Made by a program: the position numbers and the translations under genes. The notes under the pieces are model-generated. The model was not told where the DNA came from and ran no database searches. It was given only the letters and a program-made list of their open reading frames with translations. Source: an uncultured Rikenellaceae bacterium (GTDB lineage: Bacteria; Bacteroidota; Bacteroidia; Bacteroidales; Rikenellaceae). From it: a DNA stretch of 64,000 nucleotides. This document shows, one piece after another, positions 1-10,423 of the stretch; within the stretch, counting starts at the first letter, position 1; every line of letters begins with the position of its first letter. The stretch lies in NCBI GenBank assembly GCA_944415565.1, contig CALYBQ010000002.1, forward strand, positions 62,001-126,000, written 5' to 3'.

Positions 1-204
1 GTAATCTATTGAATAGATTCTTGCGTTCATCGCACCGTTCGGCTTAATGCCCAGATATATAGCCTTATCTATCGCACCGGGAAGCACGAACCCCAGGTTG
101 TAGTCCGTATGCTCGCCTATGAGGTTAACGCGCCCGGGAGCGACAAAGATCTCGGCGTCGCCACCGAAACGTTTCTTAAATTCTTCTTTTATGCGGTCAA
201 TCAT
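1..204 (-). CDS. galK: Galactokinase, N-terminal part (cut by window start)
   Basis: The first 68 codons of a galactokinase, which phosphorylates galactose at C1 in the Leloir pathway in the cytoplasm. The sequence shows the galactokinase signature [14 protein letters not shown] at about residues 23-36, where Arg, Glu-His and Asp bind the sugar in this GHMP-kinase family. The start ATG at 202-204 gives the usual short N-terminal lead (MIDRIKEEF). The rest lies beyond base 1. The gene follows truA on the same strand with a 10-base gap, so the two may be co-transcribed. Confidence 0.93.
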   Translation of the reverse strand, partial: MIDRIKEEFKKRFGGDAEIFVAPGRVNLIGEHTDYNLGFVLPGAIDKAIYLGIKPNGAMNARIYSIDY

Positions 205-214
205 ATCTCGCTTT

Positions 215-982
215 TTATATGGTTGCAGTTGTCTTGTTTGCAAATACTTCCTGAGGATATTTTACGTCTGACAGGAACAATCCCTGTGCCGGAGCCGAGT
301 TGGTCGCGCGCGATAAGTCTCGGCTGCGGACTATATCTCCGAACTCTTCGACCGTTATCTTGCCTCGCCCTACGTCCACAAGAGTCCCTGTTATCGAACG
401 CACCATATTTCGCAGGAAGCGGTTCGCTCGGATGGTAAATACGAGCACGTCTCCGCACCGCGTCCATTCCGCAGTAAATACCTTACAAATATTGGTCTTA
501 TTGCCGGAATGCAGTTTCCCGAACGTAGTGAAATCTTCCGTCGTCAGCAATATCCCTGCGGCGACATTCATGGCGTCAATATCCAATTCGCCTCTGAATA
601 TCCAAGCCGTTTCGCGTATAAACGGATTCTTCACCACCGATATATAATATTTGTATTCACGGCTCAACGCATCGAAACGCGCATGAGCATCGTCCGACAC
701 AGCGTTTATGCTACTTACGGCTATATCCGGAGGTAGAACGGCATTGAGATGGTATGTAAAATCGCACACATCCGGAATCGGATCGACACAATCGAAATGC
801 GCGACATAATACGCGGCATGTACTCCCGTATCGGTCCGGCCAGCCCCCGTGACAACGGTTTTCTCGCGCAATAACTTGGTTATGGAATCTTCGAGAGCCG
901 CCTGCACCGACGGGGCATTATCCTGCCGCTGCCAACCGTTGTAGGCCGTACCCTTATATGATAATTCCATGAAATAGCGCAT
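215..982 (-). CDS. truA: tRNA pseudouridine(38-40) synthase TruA
   Basis: TruA converts uridines 38-40 in the anticodon arm of tRNAs to pseudouridine. The 255-residue protein has the family start ([20 protein letters not shown]) and the catalytic motif [11 protein letters not shown] with the nucleophilic Asp near residue 51, followed by the usual second half ([20 protein letters not shown]). The reading frame is open 15 codons further upstream to 1027, but family alignment favours the internal ATG at 980-982. Downstream, galK follows after 10 bases; dapB is divergent. Confidence 0.95.
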   Translation of the reverse strand: MRYFMELSYKGTAYNGWQRQDNAPSVQAALEDSITKLLREKTVVTGAGRTDTGVHAAYYVAHFDCVDPIPDVCDFTYHLNAVLPPDIAVSSINAVSDDAHARFDALSREYKYYISVVKNPFIRETAWIFRGELDIDAMNVAAGILLTTEDFTTFGKLHSGNKTNICKVFTAEWTRCGDVLVFTIRANRFLRNMVRSITGTLVDVGRGKITVEEFGDIVRSRDLSRATNSAPAQGLFLSDVKYPQEVFANKTTATI

Positions 983-1094
983 AGTATCTTGAATAATTCG
1001 GGCCTTATGTTTCGCCGCCGAAAGCAAAGATAATATCGCAAACTTTTAAAAAGACTATTTTCTGCGAAAATCTTTAAAATTCACCACAAACGTG

Positions 1095-1102
1095 TATCTT
1101 TG
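1095..1102 (+). promoter_or_regulatory. Bacteroidetes -7 promoter box upstream of dapB
   Basis: TATCTTTG matches the Bacteroidetes -7 consensus TAnnTTTG exactly and lies 42 bases before the dapB ATG, in the divergent gap with truA. I see no clear TTTG at the -33 distance. Confidence 0.6.
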
Positions 1103-1144
1103 TGTGATGTTCAGACTAAACCGCAAATCAACTTACAACGACAT

Positions 1145-1867
1145 ATGAAAACAGTAATTATAGGCTATGGGAAGATGGGGAAAGAGATCGAAAGGATACT
1201 CCTCGGGCGCGGACACGAGATAGTGCTCATAGTCGATGAAAACAATACATCGGACCTCAATCCTGAAAACCTGAAACGCATCGGGGCTCAAGTAGCCATA
1301 GAATTCTCGACACCTGACACAGCATACGACAACATAATGACTTGCTTGAAGTCGGGCGTCGGAATCGTGTGTGGTACAACTGGATGGTTGGACAAGATGG
1401 AAGAGGTCAAAAAAGTGTGCCGGCAGGAAAACGGCACGTTCTTCTACGCATCGAATTACAGCATCGGTGTCAACATCATGTTCCGAATGAACGAGAAGCT
1501 GGCTCAGATGATGAACGGGTTCCCGCAGTACGACGTAACAGTGGAAGAGGTTCACCACACGCAAAAGAAGGACGCTCCAAGCGGTACGGCCATAACCATT
1601 GCCGAAGGAATCCTCGGCAACCTCGACCGAAAGAAGAAGTGGGTGGGGGAAACAACCACTACATCAGACGAATTGGAAGTGCTCGCCGTGCGACGTAGCG
1701 TAGTACCGGGCATCCACACCGTAACATACGAATCGGAGGCCGACCAGATAACTCTGACACATAACGCTAAGGGGCGTACCGGGTTCGCCATCGGGGCTGT
1801 CATGGCGGCAGAGTTCATTTGCGACAAGAAAGGCGTCTACACCATGGCCGACCTGTTGGGGTTCTAA
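1145..1867 (+). CDS. dapB: 4-hydroxy-tetrahydrodipicolinate reductase
   Basis: DapB reduces the product of DapA with NAD(P)H in the lysine/diaminopimelate pathway. The 240-residue protein has an N-terminal nucleotide-binding loop (IGYGKMGKEIE), the CGTTGW segment, and the active-site block EEVHHTQKKDAPSGTA with the family's HH, Lys and DAPSGTA. The frame is open from 1100, but that start would fall inside the promoter box, so the ATG at 1145 (MKTVIIGYG) is chosen. lepB follows 27 bases downstream, probably in the same transcript. Confidence 0.95.
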   Translation: MKTVIIGYGKMGKEIERILLGRGHEIVLIVDENNTSDLNPENLKRIGAQVAIEFSTPDTAYDNIMTCLKSGVGIVCGTTGWLDKMEEVKKVCRQENGTFFYASNYSIGVNIMFRMNEKLAQMMNGFPQYDVTVEEVHHTQKKDAPSGTAITIAEGILGNLDRKKKWVGETTTTSDELEVLAVRRSVVPGIHTVTYESEADQITLTHNAKGRTGFAIGAVMAAEFICDKKGVYTMADLLGF

Positions 1868-1894
1868 TATGTACGGAAACACGCTATAAGGGAA

Positions 1895-3283
1895 ATGGAT
1901 AAAATCAAACAGATGTGGAGCAACAAGTGGGTGAAATTCACTGTCGTTGCTATAATATACACGCTGCTCGCCGTAGTATGGACCGGAAATCTCTGGATGC
2001 TATTAGGCTTGCTGGTTATTTTCGACATATACATATCAAAAATATTCTACCGATTCATCGGCCGTCACCACAGAAAATTGCTCGAAAAATACCCGTCATA
2101 TCGTAAACTATGGGGGTGGGTCGAGGCAATAGTTTTCGCCGTTGTGGTCGTGACACTGCTGAAATATTTCGTGTTCGCAATGTACGTCATACCGACCGGT
2201 TCGATGGAAAAATCGTTGTTGATAGGCGACTACCTATGGGTCAGCAAATTGGCATACGGCCCGATAGTTCCGAACACTCCGCTGTCGTTCCCGCTGGTAC
2301 ACAACACTATGCCGTTCTCGCGCACCAAGAAGTCCTATTCGGATGCCATACAATGGCCATACCACAGGCTCAAGGGCTTTGGCAAGGTAAAACGCGGCGA
2401 CGTAGTGGTATTCCATTTCCCTGCAGGAGATACCGTTATAATGGGACAGATGGATGGATATTATTACAGCACGTTACGCGAATATCAAGCGCGCCTCGGA
2501 GAGAAAGAAGGGTATGAAAGACTGCACAGCAACCACCAAGTGACTTTCCACCCGATAGACAAACGCGAAAATTACGTAAAACGGTGCGTCGGCCTTCCCG
2601 GTGACAGCCTCCGCATAGCCGCCTCCGAAGTCATAGTGAACGGCAGGACTTTCAGCGAGATACCCGGACTACAGAACGCATATTTCGTGCAGACCAACGG
2701 CACTCCGATCAGTCCTAACGCATTCGAAAAAATGGACATCGCACAGCGCGACAGAAGCGACATGATGTACAACAACTTGTACTGGCTCCCCCTAACGAAA
2801 CAGAATTACGAACGTATAAAGGGGATGCGTAATGTCACCGGCGTAATGCAGGAAATCAAGGACGAAGTGCGTGAAGATATATTCCCGCACGACACAGCGA
2901 ACTATCCGTGGAACGAAGATAATTTCGGTCCCATATGGATACCCAAGAAAGGGGCGACTATTCAGTTGACGATGAAATCGCTCCCGCTATACAAGGACAT
3001 TATAACAAGGTACGAAGGCAACAAATTGGAAGTGCGCGACAGCGTAATATACATAAACGGTGAAATGGCCGACAGATATACCTTCGGCATGGACTACTAT
3101 TTCATGATGGGGGACAACCGCCACAACTCGCTCGATTCGAGGTTCTGGGGATTCGTACCGGAAGACCACATAGTAGGCAAACCGAGGTTCGTATTGCTGT
3201 CTATGGACAGGGAGAAGAAATTTCCTGCCAACATCAGGTGGAAAAGAATGTTCACTTGGGTGAAAGGGGCAGAAACCGAGTAA
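1895..3283 (+). CDS. lepB: Signal peptidase I (large Bacteroidetes type)
   Basis: Membrane serine protease that cleaves signal peptides on the outer face of the inner membrane. Two or three hydrophobic segments occupy residues about 12-50 and 76-98. The catalytic Ser is in PTGSMEKSLLIGDYLWV (about S103) and the catalytic Lys in ENYVKRCVGLPGD (about K229), with the C-terminal MGDNRHNSLDSRFWG box. At 462 residues it is much longer than the E. coli enzyme because of a long insertion between the VGLPGD and MGDNR boxes, which is usual in Bacteroidales. It sits between dapB and an IMPACT-family gene. Confidence 0.95.
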   Translation: MDKIKQMWSNKWVKFTVVAIIYTLLAVVWTGNLWMLLGLLVIFDIYISKIFYRFIGRHHRKLLEKYPSYRKLWGWVEAIVFAVVVVTLLKYFVFAMYVIPTGSMEKSLLIGDYLWVSKLAYGPIVPNTPLSFPLVHNTMPFSRTKKSYSDAIQWPYHRLKGFGKVKRGDVVVFHFPAGDTVIMGQMDGYYYSTLREYQARLGEKEGYERLHSNHQVTFHPIDKRENYVKRCVGLPGDSLRIAASEVIVNGRTFSEIPGLQNAYFVQTNGTPISPNAFEKMDIAQRDRSDMMYNNLYWLPLTKQNYERIKGMRNVTGVMQEIKDEVREDIFPHDTANYPWNEDNFGPIWIPKKGATIQLTMKSLPLYKDIITRYEGNKLEVRDSVIYINGEMADRYTFGMDYYFMMGDNRHNSLDSRFWGFVPEDHIVGKPRFVLLSMDREKKFPANIRWKRMFTWVKGAETE

Positions 3284-3293
3284 TTCTGTGCCG

Positions 3294-3896
3294 ATGGAGA
3301 CCGACCTGTACAAGACGATAGAGGATGCGGCCGAAACCACGACACGGGAGCGTAGCAGTAAATTCTACGCTTTCGCATGGCCGGTAAAGAACGAGGAAGA
3401 GATAAAGGCGCATTTGGACGGGCTCAGAAAGAAGTATTACGACGCCACGCACCATTGTTACGCATGGCGGTTGGGAGCGGCCGGAGATATGACGAGGGCC
3501 AACGACGACGGAGAGCCGTCGGGGACGGCAGGTAAACCAATACTGGGACAGATACTTTCGGCCGGACTGACAGACATACTTATAGTCGTGGTCAGGTACT
3601 TCGGTGGTACGAAACTAGGTGTACCGGGGTTGATCGCAGCATACAAAGAAGCCGCGAAAGAAGCCATAGATTGCAGCCGGATCGTAGAGAAGACTATCAA
3701 TACGGAATTCACCGTCAGAGTGCCATATGAAGCGATGAACGGCGTAATGAAAGTCATCAAAGAGATGGAGCCGAAGGTCTTGTCGCAGGAGTTCGACAAT
3801 GTGTGCGAGATACGGCTTTCGATAAGGGCCGGCCGCGCGAAAGAGTTGTACGAACGTTTGAAAAAGTGCGAAGGCGCAGAGGTCGAGAAAATATAA
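3294..3896 (+). CDS. IMPACT/YigZ family protein
   Basis: A 200-residue two-domain protein of the YigZ/IMPACT family. The N-terminal UPF0029 part contains the conserved ATHHCYAWRLG, DDGEPSGTAGKPIL and VVRYFGGTKLGVPGLI blocks; the C-terminal part fits DUF1949. Eukaryotic IMPACT modulates translation through GCN1; the bacterial role is not established. An in-frame GTG at 3288 is possible, but the ATG at 3294 is preferred. It follows lepB by 10 bases. Confidence 0.9.
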   Translation: METDLYKTIEDAAETTTRERSSKFYAFAWPVKNEEEIKAHLDGLRKKYYDATHHCYAWRLGAAGDMTRANDDGEPSGTAGKPILGQILSAGLTDILIVVVRYFGGTKLGVPGLIAAYKEAAKEAIDCSRIVEKTINTEFTVRVPYEAMNGVMKVIKEMEPKVLSQEFDNVCEIRLSIRAGRAKELYERLKKCEGAEVEKI

Positions 3897-4004
3897 TGCA
3901 GACAGGCGAAACCGATACTGCCATATTCGAAACAGAAAACTCTGTGCGACAAACGGTGCGCCGGAGATAAAGAAACAAAGCATAAAGTACTAAAACATAT
4001 ACAG

Positions 4005-4916
4005 ATGGGGAAGAAAAATCTTATATCCATTACTGATTTTACGAAAGAGGAGATACTGCGAATCATGGAATTCGCTGCGGATTTCGAAAAGAACCCGTAC
4101 CAACCGTTATTGAACGGAAGGGTAATAGCGTCGTTGTTCTTCGAACCTTCGACACGTACGCGCCTCAGTTTCGAAAGTGCAATAAACCGTTTGGGGGCAA
4201 GAGTCATCGGATTTGCCGACACAGCGAACACGAGCGTCTCCAAAGGCGAGACTTTCCACGACACCATCATGACAATATCTAACTATTGCGATATGATCGT
4301 CATGCGTGACTCGCGCGAGGGATCGCCGCGATACGCCAGCGAAATCTCGAAAGTACCTGTCGTGAACGCAGGCGACGGTGCCAATCAGCATCCGTCACAA
4401 ACCCTGCTCGACCTGTACTCGATTCGCAAAACACAGGGGACACTCGACGGTATCAACATCATGATGATAGGCGACCTGAAATACGGACGCACGGTACACT
4501 CCCTGTTGCAAGCGTTGTCACACTTCAACACCACATTCACGTTCGTGGCTCCACCAGAGTTGGAAATGCCAGTCGAGTATAAGGAGTATCTGAACGAACG
4601 AGGACTCAAATTCATAGAGAAACGCGAAATTGACGACACCATCAACGAAGCCGACATAGTATATATGACACGCGTACAGCGGGAACGTTTCTCGGACCCG
4701 ATGGAATATGAACGTGTGAAAAACGTGTACGTGCTGCGTAATTCGATGATAGCCGACACGAAGGAGAACATGCGTATATTGCATCCGCTGCCACGCGTGA
4801 ACGAAATCGACACCGACGTGGACAGCAATCCCAAAGCATATTATTTCAAACAGACCGAAAACGGCGTATATGTGAGGATGGCCATAATCAGCTACCTCTT
4901 GGGCGCAAAAAAATAA
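4005..4916 (+). CDS. pyrB: Aspartate carbamoyltransferase catalytic subunit
   Basis: Catalyses carbamoyl phosphate plus aspartate to carbamoyl aspartate, the committed pyrimidine step. The carbamoyl-phosphate motif [15 protein letters not shown] lies near residues 46-60, and HPSQTLLD and the late segment [12 protein letters not shown] are present. At 303 residues it has normal length. pyrI starts 6 bases downstream, so this is the enterobacterial-type regulated holoenzyme arrangement. Confidence 0.97.
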   Translation: MGKKNLISITDFTKEEILRIMEFAADFEKNPYQPLLNGRVIASLFFEPSTRTRLSFESAINRLGARVIGFADTANTSVSKGETFHDTIMTISNYCDMIVMRDSREGSPRYASEISKVPVVNAGDGANQHPSQTLLDLYSIRKTQGTLDGINIMMIGDLKYGRTVHSLLQALSHFNTTFTFVAPPELEMPVEYKEYLNERGLKFIEKREIDDTINEADIVYMTRVQRERFSDPMEYERVKNVYVLRNSMIADTKENMRILHPLPRVNEIDTDVDSNPKAYYFKQTENGVYVRMAIISYLLGAKK

Positions 4917-4922
4917 ACAGTC

Positions 4923-5384
4923 ATGGCGAACGAAAAACATATGGAGGTCAGGGCGATAGAGAACGGTACGGTAATAGACCATATCCCCGCTAGCAGCCTT
5001 TTCAAGATAATAGACATACTCCAACTGGAGAAGGAAACAAACCGCATAACGTTCGGGACCAATCTCGAAAGCAAACGTATGGGGACTAAAGCCATTATCA
5101 AGATCAACGACCGCTACTGCCGTCCCGAAGAGATAAACAGGATAGCACTGGTAGCTCCGATAGCCAAGGTAAACATTATCAAGAACTATCAGGTAACCGA
5201 AAAACTGAATGTAGAGGTTCCGGCACACGTAGAGGAGTTCGTAAAATGTGCGAACCCGACTTGCATCACTAACCTGCAACCCGTAAAAACCGCATTCGAA
5301 GTACTCAAACACGGCGATCAGATAGCACTCAAGTGCAGGTACTGCGAAAAAACGACATATCAGGAATTCGAGATAATAAAGTAG
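4923..5384 (+). CDS. pyrI: Aspartate carbamoyltransferase regulatory subunit
   Basis: The PyrI chain carries allosteric nucleotide control of aspartate transcarbamoylase and a zinc site that contacts PyrB. The 153-residue protein has the N-terminal effector domain (GTVIDHIPA) and a C-terminal four-Cys zinc site seen as CANPTC and CRYCEK. It is translationally close to pyrB (6-base gap). Confidence 0.96.
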   Translation: MANEKHMEVRAIENGTVIDHIPASSLFKIIDILQLEKETNRITFGTNLESKRMGTKAIIKINDRYCRPEEINRIALVAPIAKVNIIKNYQVTEKLNVEVPAHVEEFVKCANPTCITNLQPVKTAFEVLKHGDQIALKCRYCEKTTYQEFEIIK

Positions 5385-5500
5385 AGCAGGGCAACGTTTT
5401 TTCGGAGTCCAATCCTTAATGGTTGCGGCAGGCAGCCCAGACGGACAACCGTGCAATGCTTCTTCATGGAGTTGGCGCAGGCATGTCCGGGAGCAGAAAA

Positions 5501-8320
5501 ATGAGCGAAAAGAGAGAGATTCAATCTATATATATCAAAGGTGCACGGGTACACAACCTCAAAAACATAGAGGTCGAAATCCCACACAACCAATTAGTCG
5601 TAATAACCGGCCTTTCGGGGTCGGGAAAATCGACGTTGGCTTTCGACACCATATTTGCAGAAGGGCAGAGGCGCTATGTGGAAAGCCTGTCGGCATATGC
5701 GAGGCAATTCCTCGGCCGCATAGAGAAGCCAGATGTAGACCTTATCAGCGGAATAGCCCCGGCCATAGCCATCGAGCAAAAAGTAAATACGCGCAATCCG
5801 CGTTCGACTGTCGGCACGACTACCGAAATATACGACTACCTAAAGTTACTATTCGCCCGAATCGGAAAGACGTATTCCCCGGTTTCGGGGCTCGAAGTCA
5901 AAGTATGGCATGTCAGCGAGGTTGTCGGGCAAATCATGGATTTAGGCGAAGGAGCAAGGGCAATGATAGCATCTCCGTTGCGGCTGGATGAAGGACAAGG
6001 GCTCATCGAACGCCTGACGATACTCGTAAAGGACGGATTTCAACGAATCTATACTGACGGAAAAACCGAACTAATAGAAGACTTCCTGCCGACTGTCGAT
6101 GAGAGTACAGAAGCGAATGAGATATTCGTCGTAATAGACAGGGCCAAAATAGTCCCGGGCAACGAGGAGCTCGAAAGCAGGCTTGGGGATTCGGTCGAGA
6201 AAGCATTCAGATATGGGGAGGGCGACTGTGCCGTCATCGCACAAAAGGACGGAGAAGAAACGGTATCGCATTACTCGTCTCGTTTCGAAGCGGACGGAAT
6301 AGTTTTCGAAGAACCCACAGAACATCTATTTAGCTTCAACAATCCGCTGGGGGCGTGTCCGCGATGCGAAGGCTACGGTAAGGTTATCGGAATAGACGAG
6401 GACCTCGTCGTTCCGGACAAAACAAAAACCATATACGACGATGCGATAGCGAGTTGGCGCGGTGATACAATGAAATGGTGGAAAGAGCAACTTGTGAACA
6501 ATGCTTCCAAGTTCGGCTTCCCCATACACAAGCCATATTACGAGCTCACAAAGGCGCAACGGCAACTATTATGGACAGGCAATCAGCACTTTCACGGGCT
6601 AAACGAATTTTTCAAATACCTCGAAAGCGAACGCTACAAAATACAGTACCGCGTAATGTTGTCACGCTATACGGGCAAGACGACATGCCCCGACTGCGGC
6701 GGCACGAGGTTGCGTCCGGAAGCACTGTACGTCAAAATATCCGACAAGACCATTGCCGACCTCGTGTCTATGCCCGTATCGGAGTTGGTCTCGTTCTTCA
6801 ACGAACTGTCGCTAGACGAACACGACCGGAAAACGGGAAACAGAATCCTGACAGAGATACACAACAGGCTGCACTACCTGCTGGACGTAGGGTTGGGATA
6901 CCTGACCCTCGACAGGCTTTCGTCTACATTATCGGGCGGGGAGAGTCAGCGCATCAATCTATCGACATCGCTCGGAAGTAACCTTACCGGCTCGTTATAC
7001 ATTCTGGACGAGCCGAGCATAGGTCTGCATCCGCGCGACACCCACCAGTTGATAAAGGTTTTGAAGCAGCTCCGTGACCTCGGCAACACCGTCATCGTCG
7101 TGGAACACGAAGAAGAGATAATCCGGGCTGCCGACCAGATAATAGACATCGGTCCGGAGGCTGGTTACAACGGTGGCGAAGTAGTATATTCCGGTGATAT
7201 AAAGGGACTTGAAAAGGCTAAAAACAGCCTTACGGCCGAATACCTGACCGGAAAGAAAGAGATAAGCATACCTAAAAGCCACCGGGGATGGAGCAATTTC
7301 ATCGAAGTGGTAGGGGCCCGCGAGCATAACCTGAAAGGAATAAATGTGAAGTTCCCGCTCGGGGTGATGACGTGTGTGACAGGCGTGAGCGGCAGCGGAA
7401 AATCGTCATTGGTACAGGGTATCCTGTATCCGGCAATACGGAGGTTGCTGTACGAAACCGGAATGAAACCGGGTAATTTCGAGAAGTTGGAGGGAGACGT
7501 ATCTTTGCTGAAATCCATCGAAATCGTTGACCAGAACCCTATCGGGAAATCGTCGCGCTCGAACCCGGTCACCTACATCAAAGCGTACGATGAGATACGC
7601 AAACTATTTGCAGACCAGCCGTATGCCGTACACAACGCCATGCAACCCTCGCACTTCTCGTTCAACATAGCAGGCGGACGGTGCGAGGAATGTCAAGGCG
7701 AAGGAACGATCAAAATCAGCATGCAGTTCATGGCAGACGTCGAACTTAAATGCGAGGCGTGCGGAGGCAAGCGTTTCAAAGACGACGTCCTGGAGGTCAA
7801 GTACCTCGGCATGTCGATATACGACGTCCTAGAAATGACTGTCGATGACGCTATCACATTTTTTGCACAGGAAAAAGCGGCAATAAACAAACGCATAGTC
7901 GAACGCCTCAAGGTATTGCAGGATGTCGGGTTGGGATACATCAAACTTGGACAGTCGTCGTCAACGCTTTCGGGAGGGGAGAGTCAAAGGGTTAAACTGG
8001 CGTCTTTCTTGCTAAAGGAGAACACGAACGGTAACATGATGTTCATTTTCGACGAACCGACCACCGGATTGCATTTTCACGACATCAAAAAGTTGCTGGC
8101 ATCGTTCAACGCACTGATAGCCAAAGGGCATACCATCGTCATAGTCGAGCACAACATGGACGTCATCAAGTCGGCCGACTGGGTTATCGACCTCGGCCCC
8201 GAAGCCGGCGATAAAGGCGGTAATCTGGTATACGAAGGGACACCGGAAGGTCTTACCATGTGCAAGAATAGTTATACAGGTAAGTTCTTGGCTGAAAGGC
8301 TTAATAAAAGCGACAATTGA
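5501..8320 (+). CDS. uvrA: Excinuclease ABC subunit A
   Basis: DNA-damage recognition ATPase of nucleotide excision repair. The 939-residue chain has two ABC ATPase halves: Walker [10 protein letters not shown] (N-terminal half) and [11 protein letters not shown] (second half), signature LSGGESQRI and LSGGESQRV, and zinc-finger Cys pairs ([32 protein letters not shown]). The frame is open 26 codons upstream, but the family starts at [19 protein letters not shown]. Its stop overlaps the next start by one base (TGATG). Confidence 0.97.
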   Translation: MSEKREIQSIYIKGARVHNLKNIEVEIPHNQLVVITGLSGSGKSTLAFDTIFAEGQRRYVESLSAYARQFLGRIEKPDVDLISGIAPAIAIEQKVNTRNPRSTVGTTTEIYDYLKLLFARIGKTYSPVSGLEVKVWHVSEVVGQIMDLGEGARAMIASPLRLDEGQGLIERLTILVKDGFQRIYTDGKTELIEDFLPTVDESTEANEIFVVIDRAKIVPGNEELESRLGDSVEKAFRYGEGDCAVIAQKDGEETVSHYSSRFEADGIVFEEPTEHLFSFNNPLGACPRCEGYGKVIGIDEDLVVPDKTKTIYDDAIASWRGDTMKWWKEQLVNNASKFGFPIHKPYYELTKAQRQLLWTGNQHFHGLNEFFKYLESERYKIQYRVMLSRYTGKTTCPDCGGTRLRPEALYVKISDKTIADLVSMPVSELVSFFNELSLDEHDRKTGNRILTEIHNRLHYLLDVGLGYLTLDRLSSTLSGGESQRINLSTSLGSNLTGSLYILDEPSIGLHPRDTHQLIKVLKQLRDLGNTVIVVEHEEEIIRAADQIIDIGPEAGYNGGEVVYSGDIKGLEKAKNSLTAEYLTGKKEISIPKSHRGWSNFIEVVGAREHNLKGINVKFPLGVMTCVTGVSGSGKSSLVQGILYPAIRRLLYETGMKPGNFEKLEGDVSLLKSIEIVDQNPIGKSSRSNPVTYIKAYDEIRKLFADQPYAVHNAMQPSHFSFNIAGGRCEECQGEGTIKISMQFMADVELKCEACGGKRFKDDVLEVKYLGMSIYDVLEMTVDDAITFFAQEKAAINKRIVERLKVLQDVGLGYIKLGQSSSTLSGGESQRVKLASFLLKENTNGNMMFIFDEPTTGLHFHDIKKLLASFNALIAKGHTIVIVEHNMDVIKSADWVIDLGPEAGDKGGNLVYEGTPEGLTMCKNSYTGKFLAERLNKSDN

Positions 8321-9534
8321 TGGAATTCTTCAAGCATGTGCTATCCAATGGCATTCGTTGCATACACAAGCGTGTAAAATCGCCGGTGACCTACTGCTCG
8401 CTGACGATAAATGCCGGCAGCCGCGACGAGACAGACAAAGAGTTCGGAGCGGCACACTTTGCCGAACACGCATTGTTCAAGGGCACTACACACAGGAAAG
8501 CGCATCACATAAACAGCCGACTCGAAAAACTCGGCGGCGACCTTAATGCTTTTACAACCAAGGAGGAAACGGCCGTACATGCCACCACTCTGAAGGGTGA
8601 TTTCCCCAAAGCGGCCGAACTCATATCCGACATAGTCTTCGACTCCACATATCCTGAAAAAGAGATAGAGAAAGAGAGGGACGTTATCATAGACGAAATC
8701 AACTCGTACAAAGATTCGCCACCGGATATGATTTACGACGAATTTGAAGACATGCTCTTCAGTGGATCGGAACTGGGGCACAACATACTCGGCACAAAGG
8801 CAAGCGTGAGCAAATTCATGGGCAACGACATACGCAACTTTACGAACAGGTGTTACAATACGGAGAACATGGTATTCGCAGTTTCGGGGAATCTATCCGA
8901 AGCGAACTTCGTAAAATACACCGAACGCTTTTTCGGGGACCGGTACACCATCGGCCGCAGCACCGCTCGGCGGACACCTGCCGAGTACAAACCTTTCAAT
9001 AAAACGTACAACAAACATACGCATCAGGCGCATTGCATATTAGGCGGCAGGGCTTATGACCATAACCACCCCAAAAGAGTGGTGCTATCGTTGCTTACCA
9101 ACATGTTGGGTGGACCGGCGGCCAACTCCATGCTAAATCTACTGTTGCGTGAGAAGAATGCGTTGACCTACGGCATAGACGCATCGTATACGCCTTATTC
9201 CGACAGCGGAGTCGCTTCGATATATTTCGGAACGGACAAGGACAAGGTTGAGAAATGCCTATCGCTGATAGAGAGTGTGCTGAACAAACTCAAGACCGTT
9301 CAGTTGACCACAAGACAATTATCCGTAGCCAAGAAACAGTTGATAGGGCAGCTTTCAATCTCCATGGACAATAGGGAGGGCTACATGCTCAGCGCAGCGA
9401 AGAGCTACATGATATATGACGATGTCGATTCGCCCGCCGAGATATACCGCAAGATAGAAGCAATATCAGCGCAGGACATTCTCGACACCGCAAACGAGAT
9501 ATTCGCCGACATGTCATACCTGATATACAACTGA
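8320..9534 (+). CDS. M16 family zinc metallopeptidase
   Basis: A 404-residue single-unit M16 (insulinase/processing-peptidase-like) protein. The inverted zinc motif HxxEH is seen as HFAEH (about residues 46-50) with the downstream Glu region EKERDVIIDEINSYKD, followed by the inactive-fold half. Translation probably starts at the ATG overlapping the uvrA stop codon, implying translational coupling. The substrate cannot be predicted. No signal peptide is visible, so it is likely cytoplasmic. Confidence 0.9.
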   Translation: MEFFKHVLSNGIRCIHKRVKSPVTYCSLTINAGSRDETDKEFGAAHFAEHALFKGTTHRKAHHINSRLEKLGGDLNAFTTKEETAVHATTLKGDFPKAAELISDIVFDSTYPEKEIEKERDVIIDEINSYKDSPPDMIYDEFEDMLFSGSELGHNILGTKASVSKFMGNDIRNFTNRCYNTENMVFAVSGNLSEANFVKYTERFFGDRYTIGRSTARRTPAEYKPFNKTYNKHTHQAHCILGGRAYDHNHPKRVVLSLLTNMLGGPAANSMLNLLLREKNALTYGIDASYTPYSDSGVASIYFGTDKDKVEKCLSLIESVLNKLKTVQLTTRQLSVAKKQLIGQLSISMDNREGYMLSAAKSYMIYDDVDSPAEIYRKIEAISAQDILDTANEIFADMSYLIYN

Positions 9535-9536
9535 CC

Positions 9537-10184
9537 ATGGAAGCTTTAGAGAAGTACATACACGGCATTACAACACAGGAAGACAACCTGCTGAAAGAGC
9601 TCGACCGCGAGACGCACCTGCGGGTTGTCCAACCCCGGATGATATCGGGACATATACAGGGCAGGTTGTTGGAAATGCTCACAAAAATGTTGCGACCGGC
9701 AAACATTCTGGAAATCGGCACTTTCACCGGTTACTCCACGCTGTGTTTCGCAGCAGGCTTGGACGATAGGGGGCATATAGACACCATAGAGATAGACGAC
9801 GAACTGGAAACACTTGCAGGTTCGTTTTTCAAAAGAAGCGTACACGGACATAAAATTACACAACATATCGGATCGGCTTTGGACATAGCGCCGCAGCTCG
9901 GCAAAGTCTACGATATGGTGTTCATCGACGGTGACAAGCGGGAATATCCCGACTATTACAAGATGATAATGGGTGACACGAACGGCAAGTCGCTCGTAAA
10001 GTCAGGTAGTATTATCGTGGCCGACAACATTTTATGGTATGGAAAAGTCGTGCAGCCAGTTCCGCACAACGACCTGTACACCCAAAAGATTATCGAGTTC
10101 AACGAGATGGTCGCACAGGACAGCCGTGTGGAAAACGTAGTGCTGAACCTGCGCGACGGCTTGAACATTATCAGAGTGTTGTAA
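9537..10184 (+). CDS. Class I SAM-dependent O-methyltransferase
   Basis: A 215-residue catechol-O-methyltransferase-like enzyme. The SAM-binding motif ILEIGTFTGYSTLCFA is near residues 60-75; the metal and substrate region is VFIDGDKREYPDYY, and IIVADNILWYGKV matches the family's ADN segment. It starts 2 bases after the M16 peptidase stop, forming the end of the uvrA transcription unit. Natural substrate unknown. Confidence 0.88.
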   Translation: MEALEKYIHGITTQEDNLLKELDRETHLRVVQPRMISGHIQGRLLEMLTKMLRPANILEIGTFTGYSTLCFAAGLDDRGHIDTIEIDDELETLAGSFFKRSVHGHKITQHIGSALDIAPQLGKVYDMVFIDGDKREYPDYYKMIMGDTNGKSLVKSGSIIVADNILWYGKVVQPVPHNDLYTQKIIEFNEMVAQDSRVENVVLNLRDGLNIIRVL

Positions 10185-10355
10185 ATGCCAACAAGCCAAG
10201 ACAATCTAAGTGCATAATTTTGCTGAGTTTTTGCCTGTTAGATCAAAAATCGTCTTGCCAAAAATTATTTCGTTTTACGGTAATTTGATAAATGTCGGCT
10301 TACTAATATTATCTTAAAAATGGTAGGCAGCGAGCTAATAACAACAAGCAAGAGC

Positions 10356-10400
10356 AAAAAATAGAGCGAGCCGCTTTAACAGCGGCTCGCTCTATTTTTT
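10356..10400. terminator. Bidirectional intrinsic terminator
   Basis: A perfect 15-bp stem (10361-10375 with 10381-10395, loop ttaac), GC-rich and flanked by A5 and T5 runs, lies between two convergent genes and can terminate both. Confidence 0.9.
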
Positions 10401-10423
10401 ATAATACAAGTTTAAGAACTTAC